Source of the DNA: Ancrocorticia sp052089425
Lineage (GTDB): Bacteria; Actinomycetota; Actinomycetes; Actinomycetales; Actinomycetaceae
Length of the DNA stretch: 64,000 nt
NCBI RefSeq assembly: GCF_052089425.1
Contig: NZ_JBQCZW010000003.1
Coordinates: 1-64,000, forward strand
Direction: 5' to 3'
Below the pieces are notes generated by a model that had not been told where the DNA came from, did not search any database, and saw only the letters and a program-made list of their open reading frames with translations. Of the stretch, positions 52,364 through 61,233 are shown in pieces. The position numbers and the translations under genes are program-made. How positions within the stretch are numbered: the stretch's first letter is position 1; each line of letters opens with the position of its first letter.

Positions 52364-53425
52364 GTGAAATCGGATGAGGCTCTTCGAAAGCTCGCTGATG
52401 TTACAGCCTCGCAATGGGGCATGGTGACAACGGCGCAAGCCAGTGCGCTTGGAGTCACCCGCCTGAATCTGTCGCGACTGAGTGAATCCGGACATCTGGA
52501 GCGGCTTGCGAACGGTGTGTACCGGGATGCGGGTGCGCCAGGCGATGAGTTTGAAGACCTTCGAGCCGCCTGGCTCAGCACCGAACCGAAGCTTCTGGCG
52601 GAAGATCGGCTCAGGAATCTGTCGGATGGTGTTGTCGTTGCGAGTTCGTCAGCAGCCCTGCTTCATGGCATCGGAGACCTGTGGGCGAGCCGCCATGAGT
52701 TTGTCTCCGCTAAGCGCCGTCAAACTCAACGAGTTGAGATTCGATACCGGCTGCGCCGCCTTGAAGACAGGGATATCACTCTGGTTGAGGGAATCCCGGC
52801 GATGACACTCGAACGGACTCTGGCCGATCTGCTCGAGGATGTTGGGGATCTCAGCCTTGTCGCCGATGCTCTGGGTGCGGCGGTGAAGAAGCAGTCTCTG
52901 GATTTCAAGCGCCTGCGAGAACTGTTTAGTCCGCTGGCCGAGCGCCATGGCTTCAGGCGGCATGACGGTATTGCAGTACTGGACCGACTCCTTGAAGTTG
53001 CAGGGCTGGATCTTGATGCCGTTGCACGCAGGATCTCGGGTTATCCAGCGCTAGGCTCGAGAGTTTTCGCTAGCTATCTGAAGCATGCGATGCCGAAGAT
53101 TGACGTGTCAGTCCTGAAATCGCAGATACCAAGTCTCGAGTCGCTTACGTCGGAAGTATCGGATCTGAGTGGGCAGGCATTCCGCGATGCACTACTGCCT
53201 CAACTCGGGGAGATTGTTTCAAAGATCGTGGCTGACAGTGCTGCACCTAGTTTCGGTAAAGCTACTGAAGAACTAATAAACACGCCTGCTCTCACGAACC
53301 TCTCGCAGCAGTGGGCTAAGGCCTTGGCCAATTCTTTTGGCTCCGCAGTCGCGCGCGACGCGGTCCCTATCGAACGCAACGCGGTCCCTATTGCAAGTGA
53401 GGCGGACGATGATGATCAAGCCTGA
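52364..53425 (+). CDS. abiEi: AbiEi-type antitoxin / transcriptional repressor
   Basis: The 353-aa antitoxin belongs to the type IV AbiE system. A winged-helix domain (GMVTTAQASALGVTRLNLSR, ERLANGVYR) is followed by the AbiEi_4-like domain (VVASSSAALLHGIGDLWA, IPAMTLERTLADLLEDV). The rest is a long helical C-terminus. Near the end DAVPIER-NAVPIAS comes from a 21-bp DNA repeat (13 identical bases at 53358 and 53379). It overlaps the toxin gene by 17 nt. By analogy it represses its own promoter and neutralises the toxin. Confidence 0.85.
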   Translation: MKSDEALRKLADVTASQWGMVTTAQASALGVTRLNLSRLSESGHLERLANGVYRDAGAPGDEFEDLRAAWLSTEPKLLAEDRLRNLSDGVVVASSSAALLHGIGDLWASRHEFVSAKRRQTQRVEIRYRLRRLEDRDITLVEGIPAMTLERTLADLLEDVGDLSLVADALGAAVKKQSLDFKRLRELFSPLAERHGFRRHDGIAVLDRLLEVAGLDLDAVARRISGYPALGSRVFASYLKHAMPKIDVSVLKSQIPSLESLTSEVSDLSGQAFRDALLPQLGEIVSKIVADSAAPSFGKATEELINTPALTNLSQQWAKALANSFGSAVARDAVPIERNAVPIASEADDDDQA

Positions 53426-54323
53426 GCCATATCCAACGGCTCGCGGCGTCGAGGACGCGATCAAGCAAGCTGCAAAGTCGGCCGCGAAGGCTGACTCCTC
53501 TCTTGACACGAACAAACGTATTCAGTTGGAGTACTTCAATCGTTTCCTGAGCCGTATCTTCTCAGAAGGAGAGTCTTCAGAGTGGGTGCTTAAAGGAGGC
53601 GCGAGCATCCTTGCTCGCATTCCGTCCACACGTTCCACTCGAGACATCGACCTTTACCGTCAAGGTTTCGGTATCGACAGGGCGCTAGAGGATCTGAAGC
53701 GGCTGGCTTCGATTGACTTAGGTGATCACTTCCGCTTCGAATATGTGAGCCATGAACCAGCAAGCGCAGCTAATGCCCAACCCTATACGGCCGGGTATCG
53801 AGTTTCTTTCGATACCTATATCGGAGCCACTAAGAAGAGTACCGTGCGGATCGACCTCGTGATCGGCGCAGATGTGACGGATGAGATCCAGACATCCGTT
53901 CCCACGACGGCTCTCGACCTTCCTAGACTCATCAGCAATCCATACCGTCTATACCCGGTGGTTGATCAAATAGCCGACAAGGTGTGCGCCACGATGGCTG
54001 AGTATGACGGACGTCCCTCCAGTCGTGAAAAGGACCTGGTCGATATCGTTATCTTCGCCGTTACGCAGGATATTGATGGCACGGCCCTGAATCTTGCAAT
54101 CAACACGGAACGTAATCGCCGCAAGATGGAACCTTTTGAGCGGTTCGTGGTCCCGACAAATTGGGGCTCCGGCTACGAAAAGCTGAGCAGGTCAGTGCCC
54201 CACTGCTCCGGGTATCAAACTGTTGGGGCGGCCGCAGGACTCGCCGCCCGGCTAATCGAACCCGCTCTAAACCATGAATCTGAAGGAAAGACGTGGTCGA
54301 AGGATCTGCTGCAATGGCACTGA
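53409..54323 (+). CDS. abiEii: AbiEii-type nucleotidyltransferase toxin
   Basis: The 304-aa toxin belongs to the DNA-polymerase-beta-like superfamily. The active-site region is EWVLKGGASILARIPSTRST followed by RDIDLY, with catalytic Asp pair. VRIDLVIGADVT, PVVDQIADKVCATM and EKDLVDIVIFA are further family motifs. AbiEii toxins block growth, some by adding nucleotides to tRNA, and protect populations from phages. ATG at 53409 has GAGG 6 nt upstream. Confidence 0.87.
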   Translation: MMIKPEPYPTARGVEDAIKQAAKSAAKADSSLDTNKRIQLEYFNRFLSRIFSEGESSEWVLKGGASILARIPSTRSTRDIDLYRQGFGIDRALEDLKRLASIDLGDHFRFEYVSHEPASAANAQPYTAGYRVSFDTYIGATKKSTVRIDLVIGADVTDEIQTSVPTTALDLPRLISNPYRLYPVVDQIADKVCATMAEYDGRPSSREKDLVDIVIFAVTQDIDGTALNLAINTERNRRKMEPFERFVVPTNWGSGYEKLSRSVPHCSGYQTVGAAAGLAARLIEPALNHESEGKTWSKDLLQWH

Positions 54324-54808
54324 TTGTTGTGGGTGCCCCTCTTTGAGTTCCCATGCTGCCAACGTGGTCTAGCGATTAGGCTGAAAAATGTGCAGCCAGT
54401 CGATGAGATTATGCCGACCTACCGCTGCTTGCTCACCTTTGCGAGCTCTGCGACGGCGTGGCTCAATCACAGCTAACCCGAAGTTTCAGCACTGTATATG
54501 GAGCCGGGCCCCGAATATATATGGCTCCGGCTATATGCAGTTTGAGTGCAGCTTTGGGAGTTCTGTCTGAGAATGTTCTGCAGCTCTGGCACCGTATGCG
54601 CCGTCAGGCGTTGATATCCGCATAGCACCTGCCTCATGTGGACACGAAACATCAACACTTCCCGGTCCGCATTAGCCCGACAATCAATGTGGATATCTTT
54701 ATCTGGGTAGCGAAAGTGTGTGTAAGAATCTGGCTTCAGGGTAATTCTCATTAAGTACACGAAACTTAGGTAGTATTGTGTACATAAATACATCGGGGGT
54801 CCTCGTTG
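54324..54808. other. 485-nt region without a clear gene; operator-like repeat before the TA pair
   Basis: An imperfect hairpin lies around 54489-54542 (GGAGCC and GGCTCC with flanking ATAT). GTACAC (54755-54760) and GTGTAC (54778-54783) are inverse copies flanking a possible -10 (TAGTAT), just before the toxin gene. A minus-strand frame from 54751 to 54473 has no ribosome site and is not accepted as a gene. Confidence 0.45.
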
Positions 54809-55069
54809 ATGCGCGTGCAAGTCCACGAATCGGCGCTGAAGCGCGGGTTGAGCGTAGATGAAGTGATCCACATGTGGAGTAGCGGTGTTGATGAAACTAT
54901 CATCGACGATGACGAGCCACCACGGTACATGCGCCTCACGTTCGACAATGCCGGTAGGCCGTGGGAGCTAGCCGCATTGCGCTTCGGAAACGGCGCTAGG
55001 TTCCTCGTGATTCACGCGATGCCGGCTCGCAAATCAGTGGTATTAAAGATGCAGAGGAGGGCGAGATGA
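54809..55069 (+). CDS. BrnT-like toxin
   Basis: This is an 86-aa protein. MRVQVHESALKRGLSVDEVI, DDEPPRYMRLTFDNAGRPWE and FLVIHAMPARKS resemble actinobacterial BrnT/DUF4258-type proteins with a small RNase-like fold. It overlaps the next gene, a ribbon-helix-helix protein, by 4 nt, which is the usual toxin-then-antitoxin order for BrnTA. RNase activity is inferred. GGGGGT lies about 9 nt before the ATG. Confidence 0.7.
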   Translation: MRVQVHESALKRGLSVDEVIHMWSSGVDETIIDDDEPPRYMRLTFDNAGRPWELAALRFGNGARFLVIHAMPARKSVVLKMQRRAR

Positions 55070-55359
55070 GTGATGAGACTGTGAGGCCGGTCAACGGTTC
55101 GTATGGAACGATCGGTGGCGTAGAAATCACCGAGGAAGTGATCGCACGCCTTGTAAAGAACGCCGAAGAGGGATTTCCCGGTGCAACTTTCCGATCTCCA
55201 GGTAGGCCGACCCGTGCGGATGAGCCGACGCGCGCTGTGACGGTTCGGTTGACTGAATCAGAGCTTTCGGCCGTGATGGACCGGGCAGAGCGAGAGCACC
55301 GAACCCGTTCTGACGCCATTCGCGCGGCACTCAAGGAATGGGCCGATGCGTCAGCTTGA
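55066..55359 (+). CDS. Ribbon-helix-helix antitoxin
   Basis: The 97-aa protein ends in a CopG/Arc-type domain: AVTVRLTESELSAVMDRAER followed by HRTRSDAIRAALKEW. The first ~55 residues are a flexible region likely to wrap the toxin. GGAGGGCGAG precedes the ATG, which overlaps the toxin stop. It should repress the pair through the inverted repeat at 54755-54783. Confidence 0.8.
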   Translation: MSDETVRPVNGSYGTIGGVEITEEVIARLVKNAEEGFPGATFRSPGRPTRADEPTRAVTVRLTESELSAVMDRAEREHRTRSDAIRAALKEWADASA

Positions 55360-55427
55360 GCACGAGCACCCAATATGTAGTTATGCGGTAAGACTCGATC
55401 GAGTGCAGTGGGAGGCCCTGACCAGCG

Positions 55428-55760
55428 ATGACCGAAAATGAAATGATCTCGGCTATTCAGAACGCACGGTCGGCGGCGGGTCTGTCCCAAGATGCGCTTG
55501 CCGATGCAACGGGCATTTCTCAGGCAACGTTGAGTCGCATCCTGAACGGCGAGCGAATTGCCAAGCTGCCCGAAATTATCCTCATCGCCGAAGCGACGGC
55601 CTGTACGGTTGCACAGCTTACGGGCAGCGCAGTAGCTGAGCGTATGGAGTGCGCGGCCCGTGCGGCTAACGGGTCAAGCACGGTTCCCATGCGGCAGCAG
55701 TTACTGCACTTCATGGAATTGGATGCGTACCTCGACGATCAAGCAATCCCGGCACGCTGA
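55428..55760 (+). CDS. XRE-family HTH regulator
   Basis: This is a 110-aa protein. The HTH is AIQNARSAAGLSQDALADAT followed by GISQATLSRILNGERIAKLP. The second half is helical. Regulators of this size often pair with a metallopeptidase or toxin downstream. Here only a short fragment follows, overlapping its stop codon. Confidence 0.85.
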   Translation: MTENEMISAIQNARSAAGLSQDALADATGISQATLSRILNGERIAKLPEIILIAEATACTVAQLTGSAVAERMECAARAANGSSTVPMRQQLLHFMELDAYLDDQAIPAR

Positions 55761-55840
55761 TGGCATCGAAAGTAGAGCGTGAGGCTGGTTTTATCGATCA
55801 GGACACGTGGACCGAATGGATGCAGGTCAGCACGCCGTAA
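55760..55840 (+). pseudogene. Cut-short partner of the XRE regulator
   Basis: A 26-codon frame (MASKVEREAGFIDQDTWTEW...) starts on the XRE stop codon (TGATG overlap) and ends at TAA. Translational coupling suggests it was the start of a longer second gene, now lost. It could also be a true micro-protein. Confidence 0.4.
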
Positions 55841-56174
55841 ACGGCAACATCATACGGTTCGCGCGCCAAGCCATAGTGTGGGCTTTCCTCATCCTTCTTT
55901 AACAGGCGACGTGTATCTAAACTTCGGGCCTGTTTTGAAGAAAGAAAGTGATGATGAGACCTCACATTTTTGAATGAGATCGGCGTAGGGCCAAGCTTTC
56001 GCGACCGCTGCTGCCTTCTAGCATCGCCGGCAATGTGTTCGCGATGCAAAAAGATCGGGTGCTGAGAGCCCTGATGAGTTTCGCTGTTCTGTCCACGCTT
56101 TGCCTCGCACTGTTAGAGTACGGGGAAATCTGAAGAAGCTAACACCTAAGAGATTGGCTGCGAGGTTGTAGATC
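55841..56174. other. 334-nt region with no gene seen
   Basis: The stretch between the XRE fragment and the AraC gene is richer in A+T than its surroundings and holds no supported frame. A weak stem GTGA/TCAC followed by a T run lies near 55950-55972 and may end transcription of the XRE unit. Confidence 0.4.
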
Positions 56175-56954
56175 ATGGCGCGCCGCGAGACGCTGGTTGA
56201 GGGACAAACCCCTGACTTCGTCGCGAGCGCGGCGGGATTGATGCGAGAGAACCTCGGCGCAGCACTCACCATTGCAGACCTCGCAGATCACGTGGGATAC
56301 AGCCGTTTTCACTTCTCGCGGTTATTCTCTGGCGCCACAGGCCTGCCTCCCATGGAGTATCTGGCGGCCTTGCGTTTCGCCGAAGCGAAGCGCCTGCTCC
56401 TCACCTCCGACGAGCCTGTGGTGGACGTGTGCGCGGAGGTCGGTTTCTCCTCTCTGTCCACCTTCACCCGCAGATTCCGCGACGCAGTGGGTACGGCTCC
56501 CGCAGAGCTGCGCCGCCTTGCCGAAAGTGTCGCGGAGCGGCCGGTGGTTCCGTTTGAGGTAGGTGACCCGCGCCAGCCAAGCCTTCAGGTGCGGCTGGAC
56601 TTCGGTACAAACGCTGATTCGCGCCTGCGGATGCCCCGCCAAACGTGGATTGGCTGGTATGCCCGCCCGGTCCCCGTCGGCTTACCTGCGGCGGGGGTTC
56701 TGCTGAGCGGAGACGGCCCGGTCTCCCTGCCACTTTCCATAGGAAATCCGTGGCTCTTAGCGGTATCCATGCATGCGGACGCGGATCCAGTTGATCAGTT
56801 GGCACCCAGCCGCCCGTTGGTCGCAGGTTATCAGGTGCCACTAACCCTGACGCCACACAAGCACGAGTTACCGCCCGGCATCACCCTCCGGTTCACGCCG
56901 GCCGATATGCACGGAGTCCCGTTGTTGTCCGCATTGGCTAGCTTGCGCGGCTAG
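56175..56954 (+). CDS. AraC-family transcriptional regulator
   Basis: The 259-aa protein has its DNA-binding domain at the N-terminus (about 15-115), the reverse of the usual order: LTIADLADHVGYSRFHFSRL and AEVGFSSLSTFTRRFRDAVG are the two HTH motifs. The C-terminal ~140 residues (WIGWYARPVPVGLPAAGVLL) look like a ligand-binding domain. The inducer is unknown. It precedes the glyoxalase-like gene but is separated from it by 380 nt. Confidence 0.9.
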   Translation: MARRETLVEGQTPDFVASAAGLMRENLGAALTIADLADHVGYSRFHFSRLFSGATGLPPMEYLAALRFAEAKRLLLTSDEPVVDVCAEVGFSSLSTFTRRFRDAVGTAPAELRRLAESVAERPVVPFEVGDPRQPSLQVRLDFGTNADSRLRMPRQTWIGWYARPVPVGLPAAGVLLSGDGPVSLPLSIGNPWLLAVSMHADADPVDQLAPSRPLVAGYQVPLTLTPHKHELPPGITLRFTPADMHGVPLLSALASLRG

Positions 56955-57032
56955 CCGAAACGAATCGTGGGCGCTGGCGGGTGAGGCTGCGTCCGCATAG
57001 CTCTGTATAGCTCCGTATAAGGTGGAAGACCC

Positions 57033-57165
57033 CCGTATACGCACGGCAACTACAACATGCGGAAGTGAGCACCCCATCAGCATCTCACGCCGAACCCTTA
57101 GCCCCGCTACAGAACCGCATACTGTAGTAGCTATCCGTATTTGCACGGCTACTACAACATGCGGA
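57033..57165. repeat. Two 31-bp direct repeats with an inverted copy between them
   Basis: CCGTAT...CACGGC.ACTACAACATGCGGA occurs at 57033-57063 and 57135-57165 with 28 of 31 bases identical. Between them CCGCATACTGTAGTAG (57115-57130) is nearly the inverse of CTACTACAACATGCGG in the second copy, so a large stem can form. They occupy most of the 380-nt gap between the AraC and glyoxalase genes, which otherwise shows no gene. Confidence 0.75.
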
Positions 57166-57334
57166 GTTATAATTCCGCGATGTTGGCGAAGGAGGCTTCG
57201 TCGTCGAAAAAAGAGGGACCCAACACCGCACAATCGGACTAGTCCACACCCACGTTAGGCGATAGATTCAAGGCACATCCGGCGAAGGCCCTACACGAAA
57301 GGTGCCGGCGACCGGCCAAGGAAAGGAGCGGATC

Positions 57335-58177
57335 ATGCCCCAACCAACAGGAACGCCAACATGGCTTGACCTTGGGACCAACAAGGCGGCGGCGAGCCGC
57401 GATTTCTACCACGAGCTGTTCGGGTGGAACTTCGTGGATCAGGGCGCGGAAGTGGGCCACTATGAGATGGTCCTCAAGGACGGCAACATCATCGCCGGCT
57501 TCATGGATATGGCTGGCATGAATGGCCCGGATGGGAACCCGATAACGGATCGGTGGGATGTGTTTCTGGCCGTTGATGACATCGCCGCGCGCGTGGAGCT
57601 GGCCAAGGCCCACGGCGCCACCGTCTACTCCGAGCCCATGGAAATCCCCGAATCCGGGCTCATGGCAATCATCGTGGATCCCACGGGCGCATTCATCGGG
57701 CTGTGGGAAGCGCGCGGATTCGCCGGCTACACGTTCACGGGCACAGCGGGCACGCCCGTCTGGTTCGAGCTCCTGAGCAAGGATTTCGATACGGCCGTTG
57801 CGTTCTACCGGGCCGTTTTTGATTTTGATATCGCGTGGATGTCCGGAGAAGATGAGGGGGCGAATAGGGGCGACGACGGCGAGGCTGTGGGCCAAGACGG
57901 CGCTGGGAGCTTCCGCTACGTGACCAATGGTGCCGGTGAGAAGGCGTGCGCGGGAATCCTCGACGCCACTGCGTTTCTGCCACCGGGCGCCTCTTCCTTC
58001 TGGCGGGTCTACTTCGATGTGGAGGCGACCGAGCCGGCGCTCGCGAAAGTGCGGGAGCTCGGCGGGCAGATCGTCAGCGAGCCAATGGATTCACCGTTTG
58101 GGCGGTGTACCACGATTGCCGATCCTGCTGGGGCGACGCTGGTGCTCAACGCTGGTTCCGAGGCGCTGCAGGGTTGA
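57335..58177 (+). CDS. VOC-superfamily protein with two glyoxalase domains
   Basis: The 280-aa protein has a tandem of VOC folds. Domain 1 begins PTWLDLGTNKAAASRDFYHE and has LMAIIVDPTGAFIGLWEA. Domain 2 begins TPVWFELLSKDFDTAVAFYR and has GRCTTIADPAGATLVLN. Related actinobacterial proteins are called glyoxalase/bleomycin-resistance-like hydroxylases. The substrate cannot be told. AAGGAG lies 8 nt before the ATG at 57335. Confidence 0.87.
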   Translation: MPQPTGTPTWLDLGTNKAAASRDFYHELFGWNFVDQGAEVGHYEMVLKDGNIIAGFMDMAGMNGPDGNPITDRWDVFLAVDDIAARVELAKAHGATVYSEPMEIPESGLMAIIVDPTGAFIGLWEARGFAGYTFTGTAGTPVWFELLSKDFDTAVAFYRAVFDFDIAWMSGEDEGANRGDDGEAVGQDGAGSFRYVTNGAGEKACAGILDATAFLPPGASSFWRVYFDVEATEPALAKVRELGGQIVSEPMDSPFGRCTTIADPAGATLVLNAGSEALQG

Positions 58178-58180
58178 GGG

Positions 58181-59247
58181 TCAGTAGGTTTCAAACGTGG
58201 TGGTTACAGTAGCGGTGCCTCTCAGTGGCACCATTCTCTCCGCCTCGTCTTGCAGGGCAGCTTTCTGACGGTGAGACACCTCGCCGAACGTCTTGATTGT
58301 TAGGGCGAGTCTGTTCCCGGCTTTTCGCGCGCGCCACGTGCCGGTGATCTCGCCATCTTGCAATAGGGCTCCCGGACGGCCAACCGACGTCCAAACGGCT
58401 TGCTGGTGCGTCTTTGGCACGATGAGGTCGCGATCAGCTCATCCTCAAGTAGCCCCCACCAATGGTCAGCATCGTTGGTCTGGACTCCGAGCCACGAGGT
58501 AAAGGCCGCTGGCGTCGATGGGCCGTAGCAATGAAGGTAACGGCGCAGCAGTTCCGCGCGAGCTGTCTGCGGATCGATCGCAGGGAGAGGCGATTTGACC
58601 CACTCGTCGGTCAAGACGAACGGTGCCTTGTTCCCCGCTCTTGCAGCAAAGCACACAACGCCTTGCAGCGCGAGGATACGGAGACAAAAGTGAACGATGG
58701 CCTCCCCGAGCGGTTGTCCCTTGGCGTGAGGACCTTCCTCGCCCCACAATCGGCGTTGCTCTGCTGGCAGCTGCCGCGCGATGGCCTGTGCGAGTTCGAT
58801 GCCTAACTCGTTGATCGGAAGCTTGCGCCCGGTCAGAGCATTCGGGATCTCGGCTGCGGCCAGCTCAACAGCATCGGACAGGCTCAGGCCCACCCGATCC
58901 ACATCGGGCCCCGCGCCGAGGATAAAATGCCTCAGCGATGCGTCGGTGGGAGGAAGAACCCCGGTGGTAAAGGTCGCGGCGTAAGCTACGGGGATGATGT
59001 AGGGGGCGCCACGCATGGACCACGTCCGAAGAAGTGTCCTTTCGTCGTTGAGCGCGGCTTCGAGCCTGCTTGCCGTGGCGCCTTCGGCGCGGGCATCGAG
59101 CGAAAGCAGCGCCGATCCGGGCGGACTGTCCTGAACACCGCAACTCCCAGTTGCTTCATCGAGCGCGCCCGCCTTCGCCCGCTCCACGAGGTGATGAGCG
59201 GCGAGCCGAAAAGCGATCACCTGTTCCCTCGATACTCGCTCAGCCAT
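58181..59247 (-). pseudogene. Winged-helix (AlkZ/YcaQ-like) gene with a frameshift
   Basis: Residues 1-~270 match the winged-helix DNA-binding family that includes the glycosylase AlkZ: VSREQVIAFRLAAHHLVERA, MRGAPYIIPVAYAATFTTGV, LHCYGPSTPAAFTSWLGVQ and WWGLLEDELIA. Near 58420-58440 the frame changes. The expected C-terminus continues in another minus frame as IVPKTHQQAVWTSVGRPGAL to the stop at 58181. The unshifted frame instead runs into unrelated Arg-rich sequence to 58300. One lost or gained base explains it; a sequencing error is possible. Confidence 0.75.
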
Positions 59248-59432
59248 GCCCCAAGCGTACAGTCGCACGGCACGTGGTTAAACGCCGAGCGTCGCCTCGC
59301 GGGTCCGCAGCATCCGCGGGAAGTATGCTGGGTTGGTATTGGTGATAACGACGACGGGTTTCGCCGCCCTCCTGTCTCCTTGTAGAACTCGATTGCTGGG
59401 TTGCGCGGCACCCAACCGAAAGGATAACAACC

Positions 59433-60566
59433 ATGAGTCAGCTCGCGGATTTCCGGCTCGAGACGTACTTTTCGAAGTGGGAGTTCACGGCCCGTTATCA
59501 TATGGCAGCTTCGGATATGCAGAGCATGAGCATGCGCGAGCTGCTTGCTCTCGCTGATGACGAGGATCGTGATGCCTGGGAGAATTTGTGGCTTGGGTAC
59601 ACAACGAATGAGGGAGATCCGGCGCTCCGTGCCGCCATCGCGGGCATGTACGAACGTGTGGACGCCGATGATGTTGTCTGCTTCGCTGGGGCCGAGGAAG
59701 CCATATACCTCGCCATGCAAGTCCTCCTCAGCTCGCAGGACCATGCCATAGCAATAACGCCGAACTATCAGGCAGCTGAAACCGTGCCGCTATCCCTGTG
59801 CGAGGTGACGGGTGTGCCATTGGACGCGGATAATGACTGGGCGCTGGATCTGGATGCAATACGCGCCGCCACTCGATCCAATACGAAGGTCATCTCCGTC
59901 AACTTTCCGAACAATCCCACCGGCAAGGTCATTAGCCACGAGGATTTCGCGGCCTTGGTGGCCTTTTGTGAGGAGCGTGGTATCTACCTTTTCAGCGATG
60001 AGGTCTATCGCGGTGTGGAACGCGATCCCGCTGCCACCCTCACGCAAGCAGTGGACCTCTCCGAGCACGCGCTTTCGCTGAACGTCACGTCTAAGTCGCT
60101 CGGGCTCCCCGGCCTGCGCCTCGGCTGGATTGCGTGCCGTGACCGTGACCTGCTGGACAAGCTCGTCAGAGCCAAGCATTACACCACGATCTGCAATTCT
60201 GCTCCCAGCGAGGTACTCGCCCGCATCGCCGTAAAGGCACGTCACGCGATTCTGGCCCGTCAACGGGCGCTGCTGGAACGGAACATCCCTGTGTTCGATA
60301 CGTTCTTTGCGGAGTTTCCCGAACTCTTCGAATGGCGCGCACCTGATGGCGGGTGCGTCGCGTTTCCGCGTTACATTGGTACCGGCACTACCGAGGAGTT
60401 CTGCACCCGCTTGGTCCAAGAGGCCGGTGTCCTGTTGTTACCGCCGAGCATGTACCAGTCCGAACTGGGCCCGACGCCTACGGACCGGTTCCGCATAGGA
60501 ATCGGCCGCGCAAACCCAGAGGAGGGATTGGCAGTATTCGCAGACTGGCTGCGAGCGAATAGGTGA
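59433..60566 (+). CDS. PLP-dependent class I/II aminotransferase
   Basis: This is a 377-aa enzyme. YTTNEGDPALRAAIAGMYER, VNFPNNPTGKVISHEDF and IYLFSDEVYRGVE are fold-type I motifs, and the Schiff-base Lys is in NVTSKSLGLPGLRLGW (about residue 220). It most resembles the branch that includes capreomycidine-synthase-like aminotransferases. No neighbouring biosynthetic genes hint at the substrate. AAAGGA precedes the ATG. Confidence 0.9.
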   Translation: MSQLADFRLETYFSKWEFTARYHMAASDMQSMSMRELLALADDEDRDAWENLWLGYTTNEGDPALRAAIAGMYERVDADDVVCFAGAEEAIYLAMQVLLSSQDHAIAITPNYQAAETVPLSLCEVTGVPLDADNDWALDLDAIRAATRSNTKVISVNFPNNPTGKVISHEDFAALVAFCEERGIYLFSDEVYRGVERDPAATLTQAVDLSEHALSLNVTSKSLGLPGLRLGWIACRDRDLLDKLVRAKHYTTICNSAPSEVLARIAVKARHAILARQRALLERNIPVFDTFFAEFPELFEWRAPDGGCVAFPRYIGTGTTEEFCTRLVQEAGVLLLPPSMYQSELGPTPTDRFRIGIGRANPEEGLAVFADWLRANR

Positions 60567-60673
60567 CGCTTCGCCGCAGACACTGTTGAATCACCCGCAC
60601 GAACTCTCGTTCTGTGCCGACAAATCTGCCGCGGAACCGATGAGATTATCCGCGGAACGTGACGAGTGTGGGA

Positions 60674-61084
60674 TTAGGAATCTCCGCTGCGGATCCCTCG
60701 CCCACGCTGAACCAACAGTGCGAGACCACCGGCAACGGCTCCCCACAGGGCATTGGTTGTCAGGATGGGGATGATCGCAGCCGGATTTGCTATCGGGCCT
60801 TGCAGCTGCCCTGAGAGAATCGGCGAAAGAATGGCACTGAGAATGATCGCGAACACGGCGTAGGTTAGCCCCGCCAATACGAGTGTCGCAACAGGGCGTT
60901 CGACCCTGCTCATCCCCACGATGAGCACCCAGATCACCGAAACAACAAGAGTCATGGTGATGGGGAGTGCAGGAGAAGTTCCTCCGCTCAGCTGGTTGCC
61001 AACGATTCGCGAGACAGGGCGGATCATTGCGAGCGCACCCAAAAATGTGATGAGCGGCCAATTCAGTGATTGATGAATGTTCAT
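60674..61084 (-). CDS. Four-helix membrane protein, unknown
   Basis: The 136-aa protein starts MNIHQSLNWPLITFLGALAM. Four hydrophobic helices are visible (WPLITFLGALAMI, ITMTLVVSVIWVLIVG, ATLVLAGLTYAVFAIILSAI, NALWGAVAGGLALLV). GGTGAG lies 5 nt before the ATG at 61084. It is transcribed divergently from the two-component system, so it may be a target or sensor partner of it. The family is not recognised. Confidence 0.78.
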   Translation of the reverse strand: MNIHQSLNWPLITFLGALAMIRPVSRIVGNQLSGGTSPALPITMTLVVSVIWVLIVGMSRVERPVATLVLAGLTYAVFAIILSAILSPILSGQLQGPIANPAAIIPILTTNALWGAVAGGLALLVQRGRGIRSGDS

Positions 61085-61233
61085 GGTTCTCACCATAGGA
61101 ACGCGCCGTCCCCAGCACATCCGTACAGAATCTCGTTCGCTACCGATACGCATCGCGATTCTCATACGTTCAGAAGCGACACAAGGTATCGCTCGGGGAC
61201 TCATGCCGCGTTGCCGCACCACCCGGTAGGCTC

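Noticed and set aside
54473..54751. Minus-strand frame of about 92 codons starting MRITLKPDSYTHF
   Set aside because: No ribosome site or promoter at a fitting distance, and it overlaps an imperfect hairpin; the protein is not recognised.
56868..57233. Minus-strand frame with repeated PHVVVAV peptides
   Set aside because: The peptide repeats come from the 31-bp DNA repeats, and the frame runs into the AraC gene without a start signal.
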